From Thiorhodospira sibirica ATCC 700588 (GTDB lineage: Bacteria; Pseudomonadota; Gammaproteobacteria; Ectothiorhodospirales; Ectothiorhodospiraceae), in NCBI RefSeq assembly GCF_000227725.2, contig NZ_MU255056.1, forward strand, positions 501,025-565,024: 64,000 nucleotides of DNA, in the 5' to 3' direction. The position numbers and the translations under genes were made by a program. This document shows positions 1 through 8,528 of the stretch, piece by piece; position 1 is the first letter of the stretch, and every line of letters starts with the position of its first letter. The notes beneath the pieces were generated by a model. It was not told the DNA's origin. It was given only the letters and a program-made list of their open reading frames with translations, and ran no database searches.

Positions 1-201
1 CCCGGTCGCCACCGTATCCCCGACAAAAACCGGATCATCCTGCGACAAGGCACGCACCTCAAGGTCTCGCTCCAGTGCGGCAGTCACCGAACCACTCAAG
101 GCGGTGACATGCGCCGCTGGATCAGCAGCCAGAACGGTCGATATCGTCAGCAGCCAAAGGCCCATGCAGAGGAGACCGCGTTTAATATATGTATGGTGCA
201 T
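1..201 (-). CDS. FecR-domain protein, N-terminal part (runs off the window)
   Basis: Reading leftward from the ATG at 199-201 gives 67 residues with a signal peptide (hydrophobic stretch ending in a VLAADP cleavage-like site) and then a segment of the type HVTALSGSVTA...VFVGDTVATG, the usual start of a periplasmic FecR domain. A GAGGAG ribosome-binding site lies about 7 bases upstream and overlaps the end of the exoprotein gene, so the two are probably co-transcribed. FecR-domain proteins are often encoded next to two-partner secretion loci and CHASE2 sensors, but the rest of this one lies outside the window, so its full architecture is unknown. It is too short for a general ORF list and was found by reading the minus strand directly. 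Confidence 0.75.
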   Translation of the reverse strand, partial: MHHTYIKRGLLCMGLWLLTISTVLAADPAAHVTALSGSVTAALERDLEVRALSQDDPVFVGDTVATG

Positions 202-212
202 GGCGTCACTCC

Positions 213-3200
213 TCAACGACACATTAGTTGCTGGCCGACGATACCCCCGCCGCTAACCCCAATCAGCGGCTGCGTGCGCAGATCATCCTCATCCGCCGCC
301 CCGTTGATGCTGGCCGTCTGCGGATGCATCTCCCACGCTGCATCGTCTCCTGCAAGCGGTGTATCCATCAGCTGCATAATGGACTGCTCGACCTCGGCCA
401 CCACCCGTTGCTCGGCCATTCCTGGCGTGGGTTCGGGTTCTACGGGTTGTTCAGGTTCTACGGGTTGTTCAGGTTCTACGGGTTGTTCAGGTTCTACGGG
501 TTGTTCAGGTTCTACGGGTTGTTCAGGTTCTACGGGTTGTTCAGGTTCTACGGGTTGTTCAGGTTCTACGGGTTGTTCAGGTTCTACGGGTTGTTCAGGT
601 TCTACGGGTTGTTCGGGTTCTACGGGTTGTTCAGGTTCTACGGGTTGTTCGGGTTCTACGGGTTGTTCAGGTTCTACGGGTTGTTCAGGCTCTACCGGTT
701 CTTCTGGGTCTGTTGGTTCTTCTGGGTCTGTTGGTTCTTCTGGATCAACGGGGTCTTCTGGGTCTGTTGGTTCTTCCTGCAATTCCCCATCAAATCTGAT
801 TTCACCGAAAGCACTGAGGGTAATATTGTCGTTGATGTTGATGGAGCCGCCTGGGGCATACAGATCGATATCGCCCGCCGTGGAGGTGATGTTGCCATCG
901 ACATTTAAATCACCGATGGTCGCCGCTTCAAGGTAGATATTGTTCATCGCCAGCACCCCGCCCTGGCCGATAGATAAGGGGCTGTTGGCGATCAGGGTCA
1001 CAGCCCCTGCTGGCGCCGAAAGCTCGTATAGCGGGCTGGTGAACAAAGGGCCGTAGTTGGTGATATAAACATCCCCAGAGGCGGCATGGATCTCATCTAA
1101 TCTTAAGGTGGCCGGATTGGCGGGGCCATGATTGACCAGATAGATACCACCGGCATTCACCGTGGCACTTAGTTCGGCGGTGTCTGTGTTCAAGGCCGCC
1201 GTTGGGCTTCCCATCCCCTGGCGGGCCTGAAGATGCAGGCGCGGTGCGATGAGCGACGCCGAGAGCAGGGTCAGACGCCCGGCGGTCTCCAGATGGATCG
1301 CATGAAGCGCCGTCAGTGTGTGCGGTAGTTCGAGGTTTTCGCGGCTGTGAAGATTCAGAGTATCAAAGGTGGGCGCAATATTTCCCCCGCTCCAGGCAAA
1401 ATCATCAGTGACTATCAAATCCCCCGTACCCTCAAGTAGGCCCCCCTCAAGGGTTAGCGCGGCAATATCGCCTCCTGCCAATAGCGCCACCCTGCCACCG
1501 CTTACTGCCAAGGCATCAAGCGCACCCGTGTCATGCAAGGAAAGTTGCCCTGATGTTACCGCCAGGCTGGCGATCTGATAACCACCCTGCAGATCCAGGG
1601 TGCCGCCAGAGACAGACAGGGCACCTGTAATGGCGGTGGAGCCGGTGACATTCAGCGTCCCACCCTGCACATCCAGCGCATTATTGGCCGCAATATCAAG
1701 TCCGTTGATGGTGGTTTCCAGTGCCGGATTGACGCGGCCATAGGTAACGGCGTAGCCGGGGGCGCCGCTGATCAATACCTCATGCCCGGCCTCGGGCAAG
1801 CCGCGTGACCAGTTGCCCGCCGTCTCCCAGGTCAGTCCTCCTGCCGCATTGGTAAAGACGTTGGCAGTGTCGCTCACCCCGCCATAAATCAAGCGCGCTG
1901 CCTCGCCCTCGCTCAAGGCATAGCCGAGGTTGAGCCCGGCAAACTCCGGCCAGACCTCAAACGCATTGAAGCGACCGTTTAATGTACCGTCAACCTGCAA
2001 AAAGGGAAAAACGCTGCCGGGTGCAGGCTGGTAGTTATTCAGTAAACGCGCCTCCAGAAGGCCATCGAGGTGAATATCACCGACCACGCGAATGCGGCCA
2101 AACTCGCCGTCTTGCGTTCCCTTGATGCCCAGCTTGATGCGCGCCTCGGCAGTATTGACGAAGTTGCCGGTAATCTCCAGCGTATCCAGGGTGTCTGAAT
2201 CGACCAGCACCGCCACATCACCGTTATTGCGCAGATTGCCCGCAATCGTACCGCGTCCAATCAGCTCGCCGTGATTGATCACCTCCGCCGCCTCAATGGT
2301 ATGCGCCCACAGGGAATACGGCCCGGCATGGTTCTCAAACGCCACACCGGCGGCGACACTCAGGCGATCACTGCTCAGCGTGTAGGGAATCTCCACAGCG
2401 TCCAGCGCTCCCCGCGCCCGACGCAATAAATCCTCGCCTTGCACCTCGGCACCGGCGGAATCCAGTCTGAGCAGACCGAGCTGCAGGCGCTGATCGTCCA
2501 GATGGCTGGCATTGTAATACCAGCGCACATAAGCACCGGGGGCGTCTGGGCGTCCGGCGATATAACTGAGCAAGGCGCCCGGTTGCTGCGGGATTTGACT
2601 GCCCTGCAAGGGCGTCTGGAAGAGCCCATTGGCATCGGTCACCGATTCGCTAATCAATACACCGTCAATGTAGGTGCGCACCACCCAGCCGCTATTCACA
2701 TAAGCCCCAGCGGCATCCAGCACAAAGCCTGAAACGACATAATCCGCTGGCGCAGACGCGGCCCACGTCAGATAGGGATAAGAGGCCCCTTCATCAATGC
2801 CCCATAGAGCACTGAAATCCCAGCCAGTGAAACTGACACGCCGCATCATGGCATCACTGTCCAGGCCGGTGCAGCCGTCAATGACGCCGCCGCTGCCAGC
2901 GCACTGGCTCAGCCCGGAAGTGGTCGTGTTCCAGTAGGCAGAGATTACCTCGTTAGCGCCCCTATCCTCGCCAATCAAGCCGCCGATCTGGTCGCTTCCT
3001 GTCACCGCGCCGGAGGCATAGCTGTGTGCAATGCGGGTGCGTTGCGCGTTATAGCCCACCAGCCCGCCCACTTGCGTCGCACCGGCCTGACCGACATGGC
3101 CTGCGGCATAGCTGTTTTCAATAGTGCCTGCATTCGCACCCACCAAACCGCCCAGCTGCTGGCTATCCTGACCGGCGGTAATGTGGCCTTGAGCATAGCT

Positions 3201-6077
3201 TTGCTGAATGAGTCCATCGCCTTCCGTCACCGTGGTGGAACCGCTGACATTTTCCCCCACCAGACCACCGAGCCTCTCACTGCGATCTCCTGCACTGACA
3301 TTCCCGGTGGCATAGCTTTGCGTGATCTCTGCATAGCGGTTTTCGCCGACCAACCCGCCGAGCATCCGGCTATCATGGCCGCCTTGCACCTCCCCCGTGG
3401 CATAGCTTGCGATAATGATGGCATTGTCATTTTCTCCCGCCAAACCGCCCAGCTTTTCGCTGTTATCATGGCCGCGTATGTAGCCGGTGGCATGGCTATG
3501 CTCGATACGCCCCCAGTTACTGCCCACCAGACCGCCGACATAGCCGATGCCCTTGGCATAGCCCGTCGCATCACTGTTAAGAATTTGGCCACTGCGCAGA
3601 TTTTGCCCGACCAATCCGCCGATGCGTGATCCAGACATTTCAAAATGGACATTCACCGCGCTATGGCTGTCAGTAATGCTTCCCTGATTGGAGCCCACCA
3701 GCCCGCCCACCTCGCTGATCCCGGTAAACTCCGGATTGGCCTGCATCCAGCCCTGCGTGTGGCTTTGCAAGATCTGACCGGCATTATTGCCGACCAGCCC
3801 GCCGACGCTGCTAACCGAGGATGCCTGGATTTCCAGCATGACCTCTGCCTGGCTGGCCTCAATCGCCCCCTGATTGTGTCCCACCAGACCGCCGATGCGG
3901 CGACTGCCTTGCGTATCAATCTCGATAAGGACATCCTTAGCCTCACTGGCATCAATGCGCCCCGATGTCGTACTCCCTGCCACGTTATAACCGACCAGAC
4001 CGCCGACCCGATCTTCACCGCGCACAAGGCCGCTGTTCACCACCCCGGCGTGTACACTTCCCTGCTGATAACCTGCCAGCATCCCGACATTTTGCCGGCC
4101 TGTGACCTGACTTTGTACCACCGAGCTAGAGACCAGCGCACCATAATTTCTGCCGACCAGCGCGCCTACATGCAAATCCCCGGCGATAGTGGCCCCCTGC
4201 AGCGTCAGGTTGCGCACCACGGTATCTGTTCCGGTGTAGCCAAACAGCCCCACATCCAGGGTTTGTGGCCGCTGGATGTGCAGATTGCTAATGCGATGCC
4301 CCAAGCCCGCAAACACGCCGCCAAAGTAGTGACTGACACCCGTACTACCGGAACCAATGGGCATAAATCCCGCGCCCTCATTCCAGGTGCGGGTATTGGA
4401 GGCATCAATGTCTTGACCCAGCACATAGTCCTCATTGCGCAGCGAAGGATGGGCAATGGCCTGCAAGGTGGGGCGTTGAGGCGGAGCAGTGTGATCCCCG
4501 GCCTGTCCGAGTTCGGTGATCACCGTGTATTGGCGTTCGGCACCATCTGAGCCTAACTTGGTGGAAAAGGTGCTGGTGGCCGACAAAGACACCGGCTGAT
4601 GCACGTAATATTCGGCGGGATTATTCGCGGCCACGGCTTTTTGCCCATACTCCAGCGCCAGCCCCGCGCCCTCAAGGGCCGACATGGGAGCATTGATATG
4701 AATATCATTCCAGGCGCTCAGGGTCAGCGTATGGGCACTCCAGGACACCGCATCATCGACGAGGATATCGCCATTGCCCGTGGCATCATCCGCTACATTG
4801 CACGCCACCCCCGTACACGCCACGCCGACAGCGAGGGTCTGAATGGTCACATCGGTGCTCGCCAAGGCCGCTGACAGTGCCGCGCCGGTAATATCGCCGC
4901 CGCTGGGGGCTATGGTGAAATCCTGCGGATCAATCAGCCAGGTGCCGGTTTTGCCCTGCGGCGCGGCGGTGGTAATCACCGCATCCGGGGCAATACTGAC
5001 CTGTGCCGCCGAGGTTTCGATAAAGCCACCATCGCCCCCCTGCGGGGCCGAGGCATCCAGCACACCGCCAATCTCAATGCGATTATCCTCAACGATGCGC
5101 CCCTCGTGCATCCCGCCGAGGATAAAAATCTCGCCCTCATGCTCTTCAATGGTTTGCGCCCGCACCAGTCCTTGATTGTTCACCACCGTCGCTTTCAGGC
5201 CATTGGCGACCCGCGCCGTCATGATGATGCGCCCGCCATCGGCGAGCAGTTCACCGATATTTTCCACCCCCGCCAGGGCGCTCAAGGTCGCCCGATCCAC
5301 CGAAAGATTGATCAGTTGATCACCGTCGATGTCCAGCGTGATGCGTTCCCCGCTGACCAGCGCAATATCACCGAGACGAGCCTGCACAATGCCCTCATTG
5401 CGGGTGTAATCACCGGCGAGAATCACATAGCCCGCATTGGCATTGATCAGGCCGCGATTGATCACCCCGACCCCGTGCGTCGGTGCATCCACCGGGCGCT
5501 CAAATACAAAGCGCCCGGCCATGAAATCCTCATTGTGAATATCCAGCGTAGACGCCACCAGACCCTGCACATCCACCCGGCTTTGCGGGCCGAAGACAAT
5601 GCCTTGCGGATTGATCAAAAACACCTGCCCGTTGGCCTGTATCTGCCCCAGAATCTGGCTGGGATTTTGCCCCAGAATGCGATTTAAGGTTGCAGCGTCA
5701 GCGCCGGGCTGTACAAAGCGCACCAGCGCATCGACATTCACATCAAAGCGTTGCCATTCAATAATGGCGCGCTGGCTATGCTGTTCAATCAGTGTGGTAT
5801 GCGCATCCGGGCGCGAGATCGTCGCCTCACCGGCGCGCAGCTGTTCGCCACCGGGGCCGCCCCATCCGGGCACGGGAAGCAACAAGGTGACACATAAAAG
5901 ACTGCTGGAGGCCAGCGCGCTTGGCCTCAAATATGGCGTGGCCCTGGGTCGTCGTTGGGTACCAGCCTTGATGGCCTGCTGTATCGCCAAAGCCAGTGGC
6001 GTGCATGGATGCGGGGGGCGTGTGCGGATAACGCCTGTGCGGGGAGAAGGAAAACCATCAGATCGTCTTGATTTCAT
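213..6077 (-). CDS. Two-partner secretion exoprotein, filamentous haemagglutinin-like, with GLUG repeats
   Basis: A 1954-residue TpsA-type exoprotein. After a long basic leader and signal peptide (about residues 1-75) comes the haemagglutination-activity (TPS) domain, roughly residues 77-330, with the recognisable NPQGIVFG and DVQGLVASTLDI motifs. Residues about 580-1045 are GLUG repeats (GGLVGxNxGxI...SyAxG), then beta-helix-like GG-rich sequence. Near the C-terminus there is a Pro/Glu linker of about 14 EPEQPV units. The last residues are LMCR; a C-terminal cysteine region anchors HMW1-type exoproteins, so cell-surface retention is possible (inference). The ORF extends to a GTG at 6086, but the ATG at 6077 has AGGTG about 6 bases upstream and is preferred. 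The partner transporter lies immediately upstream in the same operon. Probably a surface adhesin. Confidence 0.88.
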   Translation of the reverse strand: MKSRRSDGFPSPRTGVIRTRPPHPCTPLALAIQQAIKAGTQRRPRATPYLRPSALASSSLLCVTLLLPVPGWGGPGGEQLRAGEATISRPDAHTTLIEQHSQRAIIEWQRFDVNVDALVRFVQPGADAATLNRILGQNPSQILGQIQANGQVFLINPQGIVFGPQSRVDVQGLVASTLDIHNEDFMAGRFVFERPVDAPTHGVGVINRGLINANAGYVILAGDYTRNEGIVQARLGDIALVSGERITLDIDGDQLINLSVDRATLSALAGVENIGELLADGGRIIMTARVANGLKATVVNNQGLVRAQTIEEHEGEIFILGGMHEGRIVEDNRIEIGGVLDASAPQGGDGGFIETSAAQVSIAPDAVITTAAPQGKTGTWLIDPQDFTIAPSGGDITGAALSAALASTDVTIQTLAVGVACTGVACNVADDATGNGDILVDDAVSWSAHTLTLSAWNDIHINAPMSALEGAGLALEYGQKAVAANNPAEYYVHQPVSLSATSTFSTKLGSDGAERQYTVITELGQAGDHTAPPQRPTLQAIAHPSLRNEDYVLGQDIDASNTRTWNEGAGFMPIGSGSTGVSHYFGGVFAGLGHRISNLHIQRPQTLDVGLFGYTGTDTVVRNLTLQGATIAGDLHVGALVGRNYGALVSSSVVQSQVTGRQNVGMLAGYQQGSVHAGVVNSGLVRGEDRVGGLVGYNVAGSTTSGRIDASEAKDVLIEIDTQGSRRIGGLVGHNQGAIEASQAEVMLEIQASSVSSVGGLVGNNAGQILQSHTQGWMQANPEFTGISEVGGLVGSNQGSITDSHSAVNVHFEMSGSRIGGLVGQNLRSGQILNSDATGYAKGIGYVGGLVGSNWGRIEHSHATGYIRGHDNSEKLGGLAGENDNAIIIASYATGEVQGGHDSRMLGGLVGENRYAEITQSYATGNVSAGDRSERLGGLVGENVSGSTTVTEGDGLIQQSYAQGHITAGQDSQQLGGLVGANAGTIENSYAAGHVGQAGATQVGGLVGYNAQRTRIAHSYASGAVTGSDQIGGLIGEDRGANEVISAYWNTTTSGLSQCAGSGGVIDGCTGLDSDAMMRRVSFTGWDFSALWGIDEGASYPYLTWAASAPADYVVSGFVLDAAGAYVNSGWVVRTYIDGVLISESVTDANGLFQTPLQGSQIPQQPGALLSYIAGRPDAPGAYVRWYYNASHLDDQRLQLGLLRLDSAGAEVQGEDLLRRARGALDAVEIPYTLSSDRLSVAAGVAFENHAGPYSLWAHTIEAAEVINHGELIGRGTIAGNLRNNGDVAVLVDSDTLDTLEITGNFVNTAEARIKLGIKGTQDGEFGRIRVVGDIHLDGLLEARLLNNYQPAPGSVFPFLQVDGTLNGRFNAFEVWPEFAGLNLGYALSEGEAARLIYGGVSDTANVFTNAAGGLTWETAGNWSRGLPEAGHEVLISGAPGYAVTYGRVNPALETTINGLDIAANNALDVQGGTLNVTGSTAITGALSVSGGTLDLQGGYQIASLAVTSGQLSLHDTGALDALAVSGGRVALLAGGDIAALTLEGGLLEGTGDLIVTDDFAWSGGNIAPTFDTLNLHSRENLELPHTLTALHAIHLETAGRLTLLSASLIAPRLHLQARQGMGSPTAALNTDTAELSATVNAGGIYLVNHGPANPATLRLDEIHAASGDVYITNYGPLFTSPLYELSAPAGAVTLIANSPLSIGQGGVLAMNNIYLEAATIGDLNVDGNITSTAGDIDLYAPGGSININDNITLSAFGEIRFDGELQEEPTDPEDPVDPEEPTDPEEPTDPEEPVEPEQPVEPEQPVEPEQPVEPEQPVEPEQPVEPEQPVEPEQPVEPEQPVEPEQPVEPEQPVEPEQPVEPEQPVEPEQPVEPEQPVEPEPTPGMAEQRVVAEVEQSIMQLMDTPLAGDDAAWEMHPQTASINGAADEDDLRTQPLIGVSGGGIVGQQLMCR
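425..700 (-). repeat. 18-bp in-frame tandem repeat (EPEQPV units)
   Basis: About 14 copies of an 18-bp unit (plus-strand core TCTACGGGTTGTTCAGGT) run nearly perfectly head to tail, with a few A/G variants in the last part. The 3' flank on the plus strand (about 700-775) has degenerate 15-bp units coding for DPEEPT. All units are multiples of three, so copy-number change alters linker length without breaking the frame. Plus-strand reading frames through this repeat (SGSTGC and FYGLFR polymers) are artefacts. Confidence 0.95.
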
Positions 6078-6104
6078 GATGCGCACCTGCTGTCGCTAAA
6101 CACC

Positions 6105-7766
6105 TTAAAAGGTCGTTGCCAGATGAACCCAATACAGGCTGCGGTCATCGTGGGCCTGCTCACCGCTCAAGGCATAGGCCCAGTGCAGACTCAACTGGTG
6201 GCGTTGTTGCAGTAACACCGCGCTACCCAGCCCCGCTGCCGTCAGCGAATCACTGCGCGAGAGACCCTCAGGTGGCCGTATCCGCTCCACCCAGCCGCTA
6301 TCGACAAAGCCACGCAGACTGAGGTCAGCCTGCTCCAGGCGCACATAGCGGCGCAGTTCAGCGCTTGCCTGTAGTCCTTGATCACCGCGCTGGCGCGAGG
6401 GCACAAAGCCACGCACGCTGTGCGGCCCGCCGAGGCTAAATTGCTGGCTATCGGGCAAGGGATCCAGCGAAAGCTGGGCGCTACTGCGCAGATGCACGCC
6501 CCAGTCCGGGTTTAGCAGGTAATCGAAGCTACCGCTGAGCGCCAGGCGACCCTGCATCGCATCCTCATTTGGGCCATCATCATGACAGCGCAGATTGCTG
6601 GCAAAACTGGCACTCAGTGAATAAAAGGCCTGCGCCAGCCGTCGATCAAACTGTAAGCGGGTGTCGAGGTATTGGATGCTGGCATCGGTCAAAGGCACCC
6701 CGTCCAGATCAGAGCGGCCTTTGCTGTGTACCAGCGCCGCACTCAAAGACAGATTTTGCACCCGGCGACGCTGTAGCGGATAGCTGTATTGCAGGCGCGC
6801 ATGTTCACTCACCCCATCCATATTCAGCGCGGCAAAATCGCCCCCGACATCATAGTCGGCACGGCTGTAAGCCAGACTGCCAACCCCGCCGCGATAGCCC
6901 ACCGGGCGCGACCACTCCACGCGCCCCTGACGCAGTAAATTGGATTCCGCCACGGTGATGCCCAGACCCAACTGATCACCCCTGCCGCTCAGATTATAAA
7001 GATTGGCGGCCGTACCCACGCGCCACTGCCCGACACTTTCGGGGCCATGATTATCCACACTCAGGCGCAGATTCCAGCGCGTTTCTTCCATACGCAGGCG
7101 AATGTGTGAGGTGCCGTATTCCTCACCGGGAATGATCACCGAACGCGCCACCAACCCCGGTAGATCGTTGAGCAGCAAAATCTCCCGCTCAATGACATCA
7201 AAGCGCAGCACCTCGCCGAGTGCAATCCCGCTCAGATGGCGATGCAGGGTGTCATCCTGATAGCGCTGATTGCCCTCAAACAAAATCCCGGCAATCTGGC
7301 CCTCAATGATCTCAATCCGCACCCGCCCATCACTGACCCGCTGCGCCGGAATGGTGGCACTGGCCACACTGTAGCCGTGCTGCTGATAAAAAGCGGTAAT
7401 CTCATCGGCCGTGGCATAAATCTCCGCCAGGGTCAGCGCCTGTCCATAGCGATCTGCAATCACTGCTTGCAGCGCCTCATTGCTGAAAACCTGATTGCCG
7501 ACAAACTCAAAGGCATGGATGGTCACGCGAGGCCCGCCAGCAGGAATGTCGGCTGGCAACGGTGCGGTCATGGCAGGGGGGAGTGGATCAGCGGGAGGAC
7601 GTGCGGGGGGAACAGGGGGACGTAGTGATTCTTCAACAACACCAGGGCTTGGAAACTGCGCCATTGCCGGTGGCGTCAAGCCCAGCAATATCAGCACCCC
7701 AAACGCATATAGCACCCCGCAAACATGGGCTGCAAACAGCCCGCGAGAAGAGCGGTACACGAACAT
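6105..7766 (-). CDS. Two-partner secretion outer-membrane transporter (FhaC/ShlB/HecB family)
   Basis: TpsB-type beta-barrel transporter of 553 residues that would export the adjacent exoprotein across the outer membrane. A signal peptide (about 1-36, ending AMAQF) is followed by a proline-rich linker and two POTRA domains (about 78-225, with the phrases FEFVGNQVFSNEAL and FYQQHGYSVASATIPAQ), then a barrel domain to the C-terminal Phe. The conserved barrel motif GGPHSVRGF is at about residue 448, equivalent to the VRGY/F signature on loop L6. The start has GAGGAATT about 6 bases upstream. It ends about 27 bases before the exoprotein start, the usual transporter-then-exoprotein order. Family length (about 550) is normal. 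Confidence 0.93.
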   Translation of the reverse strand: MFVYRSSRGLFAAHVCGVLYAFGVLILLGLTPPAMAQFPSPGVVEESLRPPVPPARPPADPLPPAMTAPLPADIPAGGPRVTIHAFEFVGNQVFSNEALQAVIADRYGQALTLAEIYATADEITAFYQQHGYSVASATIPAQRVSDGRVRIEIIEGQIAGILFEGNQRYQDDTLHRHLSGIALGEVLRFDVIEREILLLNDLPGLVARSVIIPGEEYGTSHIRLRMEETRWNLRLSVDNHGPESVGQWRVGTAANLYNLSGRGDQLGLGITVAESNLLRQGRVEWSRPVGYRGGVGSLAYSRADYDVGGDFAALNMDGVSEHARLQYSYPLQRRRVQNLSLSAALVHSKGRSDLDGVPLTDASIQYLDTRLQFDRRLAQAFYSLSASFASNLRCHDDGPNEDAMQGRLALSGSFDYLLNPDWGVHLRSSAQLSLDPLPDSQQFSLGGPHSVRGFVPSRQRGDQGLQASAELRRYVRLEQADLSLRGFVDSGWVERIRPPEGLSRSDSLTAAGLGSAVLLQQRHQLSLHWAYALSGEQAHDDRSLYWVHLATTF

Positions 7767-8019
7767 GCAGAATTCCTCATCGTGGTGGGCAGAGCAAACG
7801 CATCAGAACGTGATCACCGGCAACAGACAACGCAATATTTTCCGCCGGATCCCCATGAGCTGCCCGTCAACATAACACGCCTCCTTGCATGAGGAAAAGT
7901 GCAAATACGCATTCACGCACATTCACGGGTGTCGCGCAAGATCGACCTTGGGAGCGCCGCGACCTGCGGCTCAAGGCCACAGCTACAGCGCTGAGATGCT
8001 TGTTGATAACCCTGCGGTG

Positions 8020-8376
8020 TTAATCCTTGGGTGGCGGGGGTTGTATGGCTTCCAGTGTTTGAATATGTGCGCTCAGGCCGACGGCGCGGCTTACGTCCAG
8101 CTCCAGGGCGATGCCGGTGTTCAGATTTTCATCCAGTCCGCCAGCACTGACAATGGCATCCAGAACCACCGAGGAGCGGCGATCTTCCACCAGAATCAAG
8201 ATCACGCTGCGAAAGGCCATGAATTCCAGGCCAAAGAAGGTGAATTGGCGATGCAGACCGTGACCTTGTGCATCTTTGATGACGGTAGCCCCGGTGGCGC
8301 CGGCGGCTCTGGCAGCATCAAGCACGATGCTGGTTTTTTCTTCGTCAACAAACACCATAATCAGTTTGAATTGCAT
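8020..8376 (-). CDS. PII-like signalling protein, orphan
   Basis: A 118-residue protein with a PII-type fold signature: MQFKLIMVFVDEEKT at the start, AAGATGATVI, then a short T-loop region, and FRSVILILVEDRRSSVVLDAI followed by LNTGIALELDVSRAVGL. Canonical GlnB/GlnK carry Tyr51 in the T-loop; no obvious equivalent is visible, so uridylylation is doubtful. The longer ORF begins at 8433, but the ATG at 8376 has AAGGAAA about 8 bases upstream and gives the family-like N-terminus. Proteins of this subfamily often sit next to a membrane transporter; here the neighbours are glyS and a secretion locus, so no partner can be assigned. Binding of adenine nucleotides is likely from the family, not shown. 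Confidence 0.75.
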   Translation of the reverse strand: MQFKLIMVFVDEEKTSIVLDAARAAGATGATVIKDAQGHGLHRQFTFFGLEFMAFRSVILILVEDRRSSVVLDAIVSAGGLDENLNTGIALELDVSRAVGLSAHIQTLEAIQPPPPKD

Positions 8377-8474
8377 GGGGTGGTTTCCTTGTGGCATGTG
8401 AGGAGCAAAAAACAGGTTGCAGGCTTTGCCCATTCAGCGGCTAAGCGGCGTTTTGCCGGAGACTTGCTGCGCTT

Positions 8475-8505
8475 GTCTTGCGACGGCGGCAAGCCGTCGC
8501 AAGAC
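8475..8505 (-). terminator. Perfect hairpin downstream of glyS
   Basis: A 13-bp perfect inverted repeat (GTCTTGCGACGGC and its complement) with a 5-base loop lies between the glyS stop and the PII-like gene. There is no long U-tract, so it may be a processing or weak termination structure separating the two transcripts. Confidence 0.5.
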
Positions 8506-8528
8506 TGCGTTGCGCCGGGTTATAGCCG

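Noticed and set aside
425..700. CRISPR array
   Set aside because: The units are contiguous 18-mers without spacers and lie in frame in a coding region.
109..936. Plus-strand frames coding for SGSTGC and FYGLFR polymers
   Set aside because: They are the other strand of the EPEQPV repeat inside the haemagglutinin-like gene; no ribosome-binding site and no domain.
3024..4550. Long plus-strand frames antisense to the GLUG region
   Set aside because: Shadow frames produced by the repeat codons; no coding features.
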